Source: an uncultured Prevotella sp. (GTDB lineage: Bacteria > Bacteroidota > Bacteroidia > Bacteroidales > Bacteroidaceae). From it: a DNA stretch of 26,741 nt. A model generated the notes under the pieces. The model was not told the origin of the DNA. It saw only the letters and a program-made list of their open reading frames with translations, and did not search any database. Made by a program: the position numbers and the translations under genes. The stretch spans positions 1 to 26,741 of the forward strand of contig USSF01000031.1 of NCBI GenBank assembly GCA_900557405.1. The letters are read 5' to 3'. Shown in pieces: positions 10,001 through 17,434 of the stretch (the first letter of the stretch is position 1; every line of letters begins with the position of its first letter).

Positions 10001-11742
10001 AGTCCGTCGATGAGCTTGTTCCTGCTGTTCATCGCGGCGTGTATCATTCCGTCCTGCAGTCTGGCGTCCACATTGATGTCCGTCAGATGGTATTTGTCGT
10101 AGATGAACTTGCGTATCTCTGCCCCTGCATCCACTCTCATGCTCTTTGACGTAGGGTCGGTGCCGTTGCCGCTTACAGCCAGGTCGCCCGAGAAGTCCTT
10201 CATGCCGAGCGACGGCATGAAGTGGTTTATCTTCATGTTGTTTGCCGTAATCCTGGCGTTGTATGCCATGCGCGGCAGATTGAACGAACCCTTTGCACGC
10301 ATCACGCCCCCACCCTCACGGAAGGTCAGGTCGGCTGTATACACCTGTCCGCCGCCAGTCTTCACGTTTCCGCCGAGATGCATGTTCTTCGGAATCCTTG
10401 CGCCGCCCAGTCCGTCCTTGCCGGCGAGAGCCGTCACGAAACCTATATTATATGTATCAGCCTGGAACTTCACGTTTGCCTTCATGCGCTTCACGTCCGT
10501 GAAGTCTGCCGCATATCCGCTGGCGTTCAGCTTCATCGCCGTGGGGAGCACCATGTTGAGCATACGTATGTTTATGCTTTGCATGTTTCCGCTGAGCACG
10601 GTATTCACGGCGAGCGGCTTGTCCGGCCACTGGCGGCGGAAAGCAGCCGGCATGTCGCCCATGAAGCGCATCAGGTCGCGCTTGGCAAGCGAAGCACTTG
10701 CCGTGAGGCTGATGCGCCCCGGACAACTGTCGCTGAAGGCGTTCAGGTCCATCTTCATGTCTGCCCTGAGCCATGAGTCCGGTGTCTTCACCACCAGCTG
10801 CGGCATCCGCAGCTGCAGGGAGTCCATGCTTATCAGGCCGCTCAGGTCGGCAAGCTCCAGTCCGTTTTTCTCCTTGAACGAGCAATGCCGCATGACGAGC
10901 GACACCTTCGGGGCTTCATACATCAGCGAGTCTATGCCGAGACTCACGTCGGTGAGTCTGATATGGTTGGGGTCTATGATTCCCTTTCCGTGCGTCTTGA
11001 AGTTGTTGTCGAAGGCTATCATGCCACCGGCAAGCTCGAAGTTTGCCGCCTTGTATGCGTTCTTGTAGAGGTCGAAGTCGCCTTCCCTCACTCCTGCCTT
11101 GCCGAGATAAGCCTCAACCTGGAGCGTATCGCCCGGCATGTGTACCACGGCTTTCGTGTTCTCCACCCTGAGCTTCTCCACGTTTATCTTCCAGTATGTC
11201 GGTGTCTTTGATGTGTCCGGCGGCACGGTGTCGCTCAGCTCCACGTTCACGTTGGCATCCTTCAGCTTGGCGTCGTCTATCTTCACCGTCTGCCTGCCCC
11301 AGTCTATGCCGTGGCTTTCGAGCGAGAGTCTGCCCACGGTGCCCTTCACCCTCGCCTCATGCACGAAGTCGCTCGTATTGAGCTTCACCTGCTGCAAATC
11401 GAGCTGGTCTATCTCCACCTGCCGGCTGAACAGCGGCAGGAGCTTCACCCTTACCACAAGCTTTCCCATGTCGGCAACGGTGTCCTTCACCTGCGGCAGC
11501 GAGTCGTTCTGCTTTATCATCTTGAAATTGTCGATGCCCAGGTCGAGGGGGAACTGCAGATGCACCCTCTCCACGGAAATCTGCATGCCTGTCTTCTCAG
11601 AAGCGTAGTCCGCCACGGTATGCACAGCCCAGTTCTGCACGGGGGGGATGTAAAGCAGAACCATCAGTAGAATGACCAATATGAACGGGGCGGCAACAAC
11701 GGCTCCGCCCCATTTTATCGTGTTCTTGATAGATTGTTTCAT
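7045..11742 (-). CDS. tamB: TamB: AsmA-like inner-membrane-anchored envelope protein (DUF490)
   Basis: A 1565-residue protein with one N-terminal membrane anchor (about residues 11-31, rich in V, I and L). A very long stretch of repetitive beta-strand sequence follows, of the kind that forms a hydrophobic groove bridging the periplasm in AsmA/TamB/YhdP proteins. The AsmA-like start (VADYASEKTGMQISVERV) and the DUF490-type C-terminal third (for example PKLNITATEETKATVGSDG) fit TamB. The family is linked to outer-membrane protein assembly and lipid transport; which of these applies here cannot be told. It is first in an operon with tamL. The last 45 or so residues form a polar, Lys/Glu/Thr-rich low-complexity tail after the final beta segment (GFTWRRTVQHF), which is unusual for the family. 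The start follows a strong promoter by about 30 bases. Confidence 0.9.
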   Translation of the reverse strand: MKQSIKNTIKWGGAVVAAPFILVILLMVLLYIPPVQNWAVHTVADYASEKTGMQISVERVHLQFPLDLGIDNFKMIKQNDSLPQVKDTVADMGKLVVRVKLLPLFSRQVEIDQLDLQQVKLNTSDFVHEARVKGTVGRLSLESHGIDWGRQTVKIDDAKLKDANVNVELSDTVPPDTSKTPTYWKINVEKLRVENTKAVVHMPGDTLQVEAYLGKAGVREGDFDLYKNAYKAANFELAGGMIAFDNNFKTHGKGIIDPNHIRLTDVSLGIDSLMYEAPKVSLVMRHCSFKEKNGLELADLSGLISMDSLQLRMPQLVVKTPDSWLRADMKMDLNAFSDSCPGRISLTASASLAKRDLMRFMGDMPAAFRRQWPDKPLAVNTVLSGNMQSINIRMLNMVLPTAMKLNASGYAADFTDVKRMKANVKFQADTYNIGFVTALAGKDGLGGARIPKNMHLGGNVKTGGGQVYTADLTFREGGGVMRAKGSFNLPRMAYNARITANNMKINHFMPSLGMKDFSGDLAVSGNGTDPTSKSMRVDAGAEIRKFIYDKYHLTDINVDARLQDGMIHAAMNSRNKLIDGLLSFDGFINSKKIDATFSADVNRVDLYALGVTQKPLVGSLCCHFDVASDMKQMYMLRGGTSDVTILDSARRYRPVNISLDVLTNRDTTRALIDCGDFYLKMNASGGYERLINSGTSFGKALAAQLSEKRIDYVALRELLPMAQIRMKAGKENIFSRFMNYCGYTFESIDMDMDISPHMGMNGGLELNALTVSDIRLDTIRFNIVSDSINCTYNGQIRNSKKNPQYVFNTLFDGYLMERGSGVNLAVYDANNRLGIKLGATAELEEKGARLHLLTDNIILGYKKFNANEDNYVFLANDDRLSAKLNLRANDGMGLQVYTDDENLEALQDVTVSLNNFDLSKITAVLPYFPKVTGTMNGDFHAIQTEEKLTLSSTLSVDKMTYEGCDMGDVSTEFVYMPRTDGSHYVDAMLFSDGNKVGTFIGTYTPSGKGVIDATMALDDMPLSLVNGFIPEQLFGFEGNADGKMTVKGAIDKPQVDGEVYLDSTYMVSVPYGVKLRFSNDPVRVVGSKLLFENFEVFAHNDNPLNIYGDIDFSDLDNVFMNVRMRAENYQLINAKENYRSVAFGKAFIDFYGIMKGKLDNLQMRGKLNVLGATDMAYILRDSPLTTDNQMDELVKFTNLNDTTQQSVNHPPLTGLDMSLAVTVEPGVHVMAYLNADHSNYVDLMGGGDLRMTYDPLNELRLNGKYTLSNSKMKYALPVIPLKTFTIENGSYIEFTGDMMNPKLNITATEETKATVGSDGQTGRSVLFKCGVVITKTLNDMGLEFTLDAPEDMSLHNELQAMSMEQRGKLAVTMLTTGMYLADGNTSGFSMNSALSSFLQSEINNITGNALRTLDLSFGIDNSTDATGNMHTDYSFKFSKRFWNNRLKIIVGGKVSSGVEDPNQNESFFDNVTFEYRLGDTSNKYLKLFYDNNSYDWLEGNTQEFGVGFTWRRTVQHFKDLFYFGKDKKEQIPAPQNGQKPKSDTKSGEATKETEVKTVSKEVKDK

Positions 11743-11775
11743 GTATGCCTAATATTTATAGCAGCTATAATCATG

Positions 11776-11806
11776 CAAATATAGCACAATTTTCAGGAAG
11801 TCCAAA
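11776..11806 (-). promoter_or_regulatory. Promoter of the tamB-tamL operon
   Basis: Read on the minus strand, a -33 TTTG (11806-11803) is followed after 19 bases by the exact -7 box TATATTTG (11783-11776). This is the best match to the Bacteroidota vegetative promoter consensus in the window. The predicted start, near 11770, leaves a leader of about 28 bases before the tamB ATG. Confidence 0.75.
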
Positions 11807-11810
11807 ACAA

Positions 11811-11899
11811 ACTGACGCTAAAACGTAAAAAGAATGCGGCCCGACGGCTGCGTTCCCTGCATAACAGGCAGCGACAGCGTCAGTAAAGCAATGTTTTAC
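11811..11899. other. Inverted-repeat region with competing pairings
   Basis: ACTGACGCT (11811-11819) is the exact reverse complement of AGCGTCAGT (11876-11884). The enclosed DNA contains further short stems (GCGGCC with GGCTGC; CCTG with CAGG). The right arm, CGTCAGTAAAGC (11878-11889), can instead pair with GCTTTACT (11980-11987) or with TTTACTGACG (12014-12023). GTAAA and TTTAC at 11883-11899 form another small stem. It lies just upstream of the tamB promoter and far upstream of the 12282 gene, so it is not obviously in either leader. Function unknown. Confidence 0.5.
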
Positions 11900-11906
11900 C
11901 GTCAAT

Positions 11907-11999
11907 ATAGCTATGATATACTGTGAGTATAGCTATGCTGCACCTTTGGTACCAGGGTGCTGCACCTTTGGTACCAGATAGCTTTACTCCTTTGGTACC
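11907..11999. repeat. Spaced array of ATAGCTAT and CCTTTGGTACC boxes
   Basis: The palindrome ATAGCTAT occurs at 11907-11914 and 11929-11936, 22 bases apart start to start. Then come three copies of CCTTTGGTACC at 11943-11953, 11965-11975 and 11989-11999, spaced 22 and 24 bases. The first two are part of an identical 18-base unit, CTGCACCTTTGGTACCAG (11938-11955 and 11960-11977). The roughly two-helical-turn period and palindromic GGTACC cores suggest operator-like binding sites or a decayed tandem repeat. Confidence 0.6.
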
Positions 12000-12023
12000 G
12001 TTTTTTCAATTTGTTTACTGACG

Positions 12024-12208
12024 TTATTTTTGACCGGGAAAGAAGTTGCCTGCTTAATGCTTATCGCCCTATGCCGTTTGCAAAAGGGACAAGCCTCATG
12101 AAACGAAGTTGCGCTTATTTTGCTCTCTCCGTTTGTCGTTTTTACAGGAATCAAAAGAAAAATCTGTCTTTTTTCTTCTTTTATGCACCAACTTACGACT
12201 TTATTCCA
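12024..12208. other. Non-coding remainder of the tamB/12282 intergenic region
   Basis: Apart from the repeat elements to the left, this stretch holds a lone TATTTTTG (12025-12032) that matches a + strand -7 box but has no -33 partner at proper spacing, and an A-rich/T-rich pair of tracts (AAGAAAAA then TTTTTTCTT, near 12155-12180) that could form a weak stem. Open frames on both strands here have no recognisable protein character. Confidence 0.4.
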
Positions 12209-12216
12209 TAAATTTG
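12209..12216 (+). promoter_or_regulatory. -7 box of the T9SS-cargo gene promoter
   Basis: TAAATTTG exactly matches TAnnTTTG and is followed by GCAG. Transcription would start near 12222, leaving a leader of about 60 bases to the ATG at 12282. No good TTTG is found about 19 bases upstream, so the promoter may be weak or activator-dependent. Confidence 0.5.
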
Positions 12217-12281
12217 CAGATGTTATGACAATAACACAGTCTACAACCGCTATTTGACACAACTATTAAAAACCAACGAAA

Positions 12282-15200
12282 ATGATGAATGCGAAAAAAC
12301 ATTTCATTATGATGCTTTCTCTCCTGACAGGATTGGGAGGCATCACGGCATCGGCACAGAACAAGATTCCGAAGATGCTGGAGAAGCCCGAACCGGTGGC
12401 TGCCACCGTGATGAAGGCGGGTGCTAACGTGGCAAGCAAGACTGCTTATGCCTGGGTGACGAGAGACCGCGGAGCACTGGAAAAGGGCATCGTCTCGTTT
12501 GACATAAGCCAGCCGCAGTCGCTCACTTCGCTCTTCCCGCTGCCAAACAAGGCGTTTGCCGGCACCTACGGCATCGACAAGTATTATTTCTACCGCTATG
12601 CGGATGACCCGGAGAACGAGACCATGAACCCGCTCGCCTTCTCGAGCGTGGACCTCAAGACCGGTGTCGTGACCGATATTGCCGACTGGAGCAATGCCGA
12701 CTTCATCTGCAACGACATGACATACGACTACACATCGGGCAGCATCTATGCCCTCTGCCGTGCCGTTTACACCGACAACATCCTGGGGTTCAGCATACAG
12801 TATTCCAAGATAATAAAGATTAACCCACAGACGGGTACCTACACCGAGGTGAAGAGCTTCCTCTCCGACTATTCAGGACTCTCCAACCCTACCTATCTTA
12901 CCCTTGCCTGCGACATGGACGGAAAGCTTTATTCCATCAACATCGCCGGACAGCTTGTCACCTTCGACAAGGCCGACGACTACAAGGAGAAAATAATCGG
13001 CTCCACGGGATTCTCGCCCGGCACCTACCTGCAGTGCATGGAGTTCGACCACACCACCGACCGCCTCTATTGGGCTGCCGACTACAAGAACCGCGTGAGC
13101 AACTTCTGCATCGTTGACACCAAGACGGGAAAGGCCACCGAGATTGGCAATCTCGGCAACGACAGCCGCATCGCCGGACTCTACATCCCGTTCGACATGC
13201 CGCAGTCCGGCGCTCCTGCCGCCGCAAGCGGATTCAGCGTGAAGCCTGCCGCCGGCGGAGAACTGAAGGCGGAACTGGCATGGACAAACCCGTCAATGAC
13301 GTTCGACAACAAGGCTCTGACATCGATAAAGAACGTGAAGGTGATGCGAGCCGGACAGGTAATCAAGGAATTCTCCGCACCGACGAAGGGAGCCGACATG
13401 CAGTTCACGGATGATGCCGTGCCTGCCAACGGCCTCTACGAATACACCGTGGTTGCCACCAACGCCGTGGGCGAAGGAAAGTCCGCCGTACAGGAAACTT
13501 GGGTCGGCAAGGATATTCCGGCCGCCGTATCCAAGCTCGGCATAGAAGTGCTTGCCGACGGCTCCGCCAAACTCTCATGGACTGCCCCTACCGTGGGCGG
13601 ACATGGCGGATTCCTTGATACGTCTTCACTGAAATACACCGTCACGAGATACCCCGACGGCACTGTGGTGGGCAACGACGTGACGGACTGCGAATTCACC
13701 GACAACTCAATAGCAGCCCTCGGCAAATACTACTACACCGTGCAGGCGAAGAACAACGAGGGCGACGGCTACGAGGCACGTTCCGCCGACGTTTATGCCG
13801 GAAACAAGGCTCGTCTGCCTTACGCCTGCGCCTTCGACAGCAGGGGCGAGTTCGCTTCATGGTTCGTGATTGACAACAACAACGACGAGAGCACATGGGA
13901 GTGGAAGAGTCTGACCATCGCCGGAAACACGAAGGGCTACGCCATGTATACGTACAACAACAAGAACGACGGCGACGACTATCTCATCTCGCCCGTCTTC
14001 GGACTGAAGAAGGACCACAACTACAGGCTCTCCTTCGGCTACAAGGCCGGAAACCAGACATACAAGGAGACCTTCGACGTGAGGATAGGAAAGGGTAGAA
14101 CCGCAGAGGCACAGAGCAAAGTGCTGAAAGAGTACGCCGTGCAGACGGGCGACCTGCTCACGGCTTCACTGCCGTTCACGGCTGACGAGGACGGAGAATA
14201 CAGTTTCTCATTCCACGCCACATCGCCGAAGGGCTGTCTGAAGCTCTACATCACCGACGTGAAACTCATCGACGAGACCGAGCCGACACCAGAACCCACT
14301 GAGCTTGAAGCGCCATACAACCTGAAGGCTACGTTGGGTACCGACAACAACGTGACGCTGACATGGAACCGCGAGAACACGGAGGAGACCGCCGACATAT
14401 TCGACGACTTCGAGACCTACGAATCCTTCGCCGTCAACCCTACGGGCAAATACAAATGGAACTATATCGACGGCGACAACGGCATGCCGTTCTACGGATT
14501 CGACGACGGCTTCACGAGTGCTGCCCTGAAGCAGCCTTGCGCCGCAATCATCATCAACTCAGATGCCTGCGCCGGTTCGATGCTCATCGAAAGCAATCCT
14601 CCTTACAGCGGAAAGAACTATCTGCTCTTCCGCAGCAACTTCTCCAATGCCGACGGCGGCAGCCCTGCACCCGTGGCCGACGACTGGTTCATATCACCGA
14701 AGCTAAGCTTCAACGAGAACTTCGTGTTCAGCTTCTACGCCAAGAGCGACCCCGACGACAGCGAGGAAGAGGCAGAATGGAGATGGGACAAGGAGGAAAT
14801 CCGAGTGGGCTACTCCACTACCGACATGGAGAAGGACAGCTTCAAATGGCTCACCGACAAGAACGAGGTAATCATGAGCGAATGGAAGCAGCATGCCTAT
14901 GAGATTCCGGCTGAAGCAAAATACGTGTGCATCCATTACCTGACACCGAAGAACGGCTATCTGATGAGCGTCGACGATGTGTTCATCGGCAAGGCTGACA
15001 GTCCGCTTCGCTCCAGGAAGGCTGCCGCCCCGACACTGAAGCAATACAACGTATATCTCGACGGAGCACAAGTGGGCCACACCACAGAAACGACATACGA
15101 CCTGGGCAAGGTTGCCGCCGGCAAGCACACGGCAAGCGTAGTGGCAGTATATGCCGAGGGAGAGTCTGAGGCTGCCACGGTGGAATTTGACATATCCACA

Positions 15201-15443
15201 ACCGGCATCAACTCTGCCGAGGCCGTTGCGCCTTACATCTATCCTAACCCTGCTGCCGATGTGGTGTTCTTCGGAACAACGGTAGACAAGGCGGAGGTGT
15301 TCAACCTCACCGGCGGAATGGAGAAAGCCTATGCCGAAAACGCCGCTTCGATGGACGTTTCCACATTGCAGCCTGGTCTGTACGTGCTCCGCACCACGAT
15401 TGGAGGCAAGTCTTGCAGCCAGCGCCTCGTAATCCGCAGATGA
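12282..15443 (+). CDS. T9SS-exported multidomain surface protein (propeller, Fn3, jelly-roll)
   Basis: A 1053-residue secreted protein of unknown ligand. A signal peptide ends near ASAQ (residues 23-26). Residues about 60-305 resemble a beta-propeller (repeats like YDYTSGSIYAL and FDHTTDRLYWA). Two fibronectin type III domains follow (about 310-404 and 413-507), then a cleaved-adhesin/choice-of-anchor-J-like jelly-roll (about 511-663). A third Fn3 begins near 676 (NVTLTWNREN), is interrupted by a second jelly-roll (about 706-905, with DDWFISPKLSF) and resumes at QYNVYLDG to about 970. Residues 980-1053 form a type A T9SS sorting domain: YPNPAADVV, then LQPGLYVLRTTIGGKS and a basic end. It would be exported by Sec, then T9SS, and anchored on the surface. 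No enzyme motif was seen; adhesion or polysaccharide binding is a guess. It is a single-gene unit with its own -7 box and terminator. Confidence 0.88.
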   Translation: MMNAKKHFIMMLSLLTGLGGITASAQNKIPKMLEKPEPVAATVMKAGANVASKTAYAWVTRDRGALEKGIVSFDISQPQSLTSLFPLPNKAFAGTYGIDKYYFYRYADDPENETMNPLAFSSVDLKTGVVTDIADWSNADFICNDMTYDYTSGSIYALCRAVYTDNILGFSIQYSKIIKINPQTGTYTEVKSFLSDYSGLSNPTYLTLACDMDGKLYSINIAGQLVTFDKADDYKEKIIGSTGFSPGTYLQCMEFDHTTDRLYWAADYKNRVSNFCIVDTKTGKATEIGNLGNDSRIAGLYIPFDMPQSGAPAAASGFSVKPAAGGELKAELAWTNPSMTFDNKALTSIKNVKVMRAGQVIKEFSAPTKGADMQFTDDAVPANGLYEYTVVATNAVGEGKSAVQETWVGKDIPAAVSKLGIEVLADGSAKLSWTAPTVGGHGGFLDTSSLKYTVTRYPDGTVVGNDVTDCEFTDNSIAALGKYYYTVQAKNNEGDGYEARSADVYAGNKARLPYACAFDSRGEFASWFVIDNNNDESTWEWKSLTIAGNTKGYAMYTYNNKNDGDDYLISPVFGLKKDHNYRLSFGYKAGNQTYKETFDVRIGKGRTAEAQSKVLKEYAVQTGDLLTASLPFTADEDGEYSFSFHATSPKGCLKLYITDVKLIDETEPTPEPTELEAPYNLKATLGTDNNVTLTWNRENTEETADIFDDFETYESFAVNPTGKYKWNYIDGDNGMPFYGFDDGFTSAALKQPCAAIIINSDACAGSMLIESNPPYSGKNYLLFRSNFSNADGGSPAPVADDWFISPKLSFNENFVFSFYAKSDPDDSEEEAEWRWDKEEIRVGYSTTDMEKDSFKWLTDKNEVIMSEWKQHAYEIPAEAKYVCIHYLTPKNGYLMSVDDVFIGKADSPLRSRKAAAPTLKQYNVYLDGAQVGHTTETTYDLGKVAAGKHTASVVAVYAEGESEAATVEFDISTTGINSAEAVAPYIYPNPAADVVFFGTTVDKAEVFNLTGGMEKAYAENAASMDVSTLQPGLYVLRTTIGGKSCSQRLVIRR

Positions 15444-15523
15444 CGGGATTGAAGGAGCCGGATTCCAGAAAGGCTACGACAAGCAAACGGACTTTCTGAT
15501 TCAAGCAGAAAGCTTAATAAATA

Positions 15524-15579
15524 AAAGAGGTCAAGGACCGTGCGCAATCCGCACCTTCCCTGACCTCTTTCCTTTTTTC
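15524..15579. terminator. Bidirectional intrinsic terminator after the T9SS-cargo gene
   Basis: AAAGAGGTCA (15524-15533) pairs perfectly with TGACCTCTTT (15561-15570), enclosing a second stem GTGCG/CGCAC. On the + strand CCTTTTTTC follows. On the minus strand the stem is followed by TTATTTATT, so it could also stop leftward transcripts. Confidence 0.85.
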
Positions 15580-16103
15580 TAAATCATTACTAATCCATTA
15601 CTTCTTCTGCTATTATTATTTATCCTATTCCATTTCTCCATCATATTTTCTCCGTTCACAAGATTGACGCCTGCCGACAGATTGACACACAGGCTGAATT
15701 TCTTCACGCCATACTATTTTTTCTGCTGCAAAGTTACGAAGGAAAGTCCTTTGCCGGTAGGCTATTTTTTACAAAAAACATTCATTTCCTGTCATTTTCC
15801 CTTTTTCCCCACTTTCTCTTTCCGCTGTCGCTTAATCTCCCGTATATATCATAAATCCACCATTCCATCGGTGCGAACACATAGAATGGCTTTTACCACA
15901 CATGATTTCGCACAGTATTTGTCACAGGAACAAATAAAACATACAAGACTTGGAAAACGGACTGAAAAAAAACATCCATACTGGTTAAAGCCTTGCAAAC
16001 GCCAGCCACTCTCCCACCCCATCACGCCACCTCGGCGGAAGATGTCGGGAGGGAGGATTTTAATCACGATTTTCCATAATACCTATTATTATATGCTCTT
16101 TAT
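15580..16103. other. Long non-coding stretch upstream of purD
   Basis: No convincing protein gene was seen. The left part holds a minus-strand match to the -7 box, TAACTTTG (15736-15729), followed by a short GTG-started frame (15707-15579) that runs into the terminator; see findings. A pyrimidine-rich tract covers about 15788-15840. An 87-codon + frame (ATG at 15884, ending inside the purD promoter) has basic, unstructured composition and no start signals, and is considered chance. Confidence 0.5.
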
Positions 16104-16135
16104 CTTGTGGGTATGCCATAATTATTGTACTTTTG
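16104..16135 (+). promoter_or_regulatory. Promoter of the purD operon
   Basis: CTTG (16104-16107) is followed after 20 bases by the exact -7 box TACTTTTG (16128-16135). The start would be near 16141, with a leader of about 25 bases. The in-frame TTG at 16133 lies within the -7 box, so the ATG at 16166 is the start. Confidence 0.65.
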
Positions 16136-16165
16136 CACGCAAATAATTTTTTTTCACACAAGATT

Positions 16166-17434
16166 ATGAAAATACTTCTTTTAGGTAGCGGTGGACGCGA
16201 ACACGCTTTGGCTTGGAAGATAGCACAAAGCCCAAAGGTAGAGAAACTATATATTGCTCCAGGCAACGCCGGAACGGCTTTGACGGGAGAGAACGTAAGC
16301 ATAAAGGCCGATGACTTCGAGGCGCTGAAGGACTTCTGCGTGGAGAAGGGGGTCGATATGGTGGTCGTTGGTCCGGAAGACCCGCTGGTAAAAGGTATTT
16401 ATGATGACTTCAAGAACGACCCGCGCACTAAGGACATCCCAGTAATCGGTCCGTCGAAGAAGGGTGCAGTGCTCGAAGGGTCTAAGGACTTTGCCAAGGG
16501 ATTCATGGAACGCCACAACATTCCGACGGCAAAATACAGGACTTTCGACGGAACATCGCTCGAAGAGGGACTGAAGTTTCTGGAGACGCTGAAGGCTCCC
16601 TATGTATTGAAAGCCGACGGATTGTGCGCAGGAAAGGGCGTGCTCATCCTGCCCACACTGGAAGAGGCAAAGAAGGAGCTGAAAGAGATGCTCGGCGGTA
16701 TGTTCGGCAATGCCTCGGCACAGGTGGTAATCGAGGAGTTCCTGAGTGGAATCGAGTGCTCCGTGTTCGTATTGACAGACGGAAAGAATTACAAGATCCT
16801 GCCCGAGGCCAAAGACTACAAGCGCATCGGAGAGCATGACACGGGATTGAACACAGGCGGTATGGGCAGCGTTACGCCTGTACCGTTCGCCACGGAGGAA
16901 TGGATGAAGAAGGTGGAAGACCGCATCATCCGCCCCACGGTGGAGGGACTTGCCGAGGAGGAAATCGACTATAAGGGATTCATCTTCTTCGGACTCATCA
17001 ACGTGGAGGGCAACCCGATGGTGATTGAATACAACTGCCGCATGGGAGACCCGGAGACGGAGAGCGTGATGCTGCGCATAAAGAGCGACCTCGTGGACTT
17101 GCTCGAGGGCGTGGCTGAGGGCAACCTGGACGAGCGCGAGATTGTGTTCGACGAGAGGGCTGCCGTATGCGTGATGCTCGTAAGCGGCGGATACCCCGAG
17201 AAATACGTCAAGGGATACCCGATCAGCGGCGTGGAGAATGTGGAGGGAAGCATCGTGTTCCACTCCGGAACGGCGCTGAAGGACGGCGAGACCGTGACAA
17301 ACGGCGGAAGAGTAATCGCCGTCAGCTCATACGGCAAGGACAAGGAGGAGGCCCTGAGGAAATCCTTCACCGAAGCCGGAAAAATCAATTTCACAGACAA
17401 ATACTTCAGAAGGGATATCGGACAGGACTTGTAA
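16166..17434 (+). CDS. purD: Phosphoribosylamine--glycine ligase (GAR synthetase)
   Basis: This 422-residue cytosolic enzyme joins glycine to 5-phosphoribosylamine using ATP, the second step of de novo purine synthesis. The N-terminal motif [12 protein letters not shown] (7-18) is diagnostic for PurD. It is followed by the PGNAGT and [11 protein letters not shown] motifs, the ATP-grasp segment [13 protein letters not shown], the signature [12 protein letters not shown], and the metal/phosphate motif [12 protein letters not shown]. The length matches the family. The start at [10 protein letters not shown] is set by the motif position and by the promoter, which overlaps the only upstream alternative. 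The stop codon directly abuts the ATG of the next gene, so the two are translationally linked. No other purine gene is in the window. Confidence 0.98.
   Translation: MKILLLGSGGREHALAWKIAQSPKVEKLYIAPGNAGTALTGENVSIKADDFEALKDFCVEKGVDMVVVGPEDPLVKGIYDDFKNDPRTKDIPVIGPSKKGAVLEGSKDFAKGFMERHNIPTAKYRTFDGTSLEEGLKFLETLKAPYVLKADGLCAGKGVLILPTLEEAKKELKEMLGGMFGNASAQVVIEEFLSGIECSVFVLTDGKNYKILPEAKDYKRIGEHDTGLNTGGMGSVTPVPFATEEWMKKVEDRIIRPTVEGLAEEEIDYKGFIFFGLINVEGNPMVIEYNCRMGDPETESVMLRIKSDLVDLLEGVAEGNLDEREIVFDERAAVCVMLVSGGYPEKYVKGYPISGVENVEGSIVFHSGTALKDGETVTNGGRVIAVSSYGKDKEEALRKSFTEAGKINFTDKYFRRDIGQDL

Noticed and set aside
11811..11999. CRISPR array or phage attachment site
   Set aside because: The repeats are short, palindromic and few, with no cas genes, no tRNA and no integrase in the window.
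12025..12032. Second + strand promoter (TATTTTTG) for the T9SS-cargo gene
   Set aside because: The -7 match is good, but TTTG motifs upstream lie 11 or 30 bases away, neither compatible with the usual spacing.
11957..12262. Overlapping 84-codon (+) and 92-codon (-) frames in the tamB/12282 intergenic region
   Set aside because: They overlap each other and the repeat array, lack promoters and recognisable composition, and the + frame runs across the -7 box of the next gene.
15884..16146. Open frame of 87 codons upstream of purD
   Set aside because: It has no promoter box before it, basic unstructured composition, and overlaps the purD promoter.
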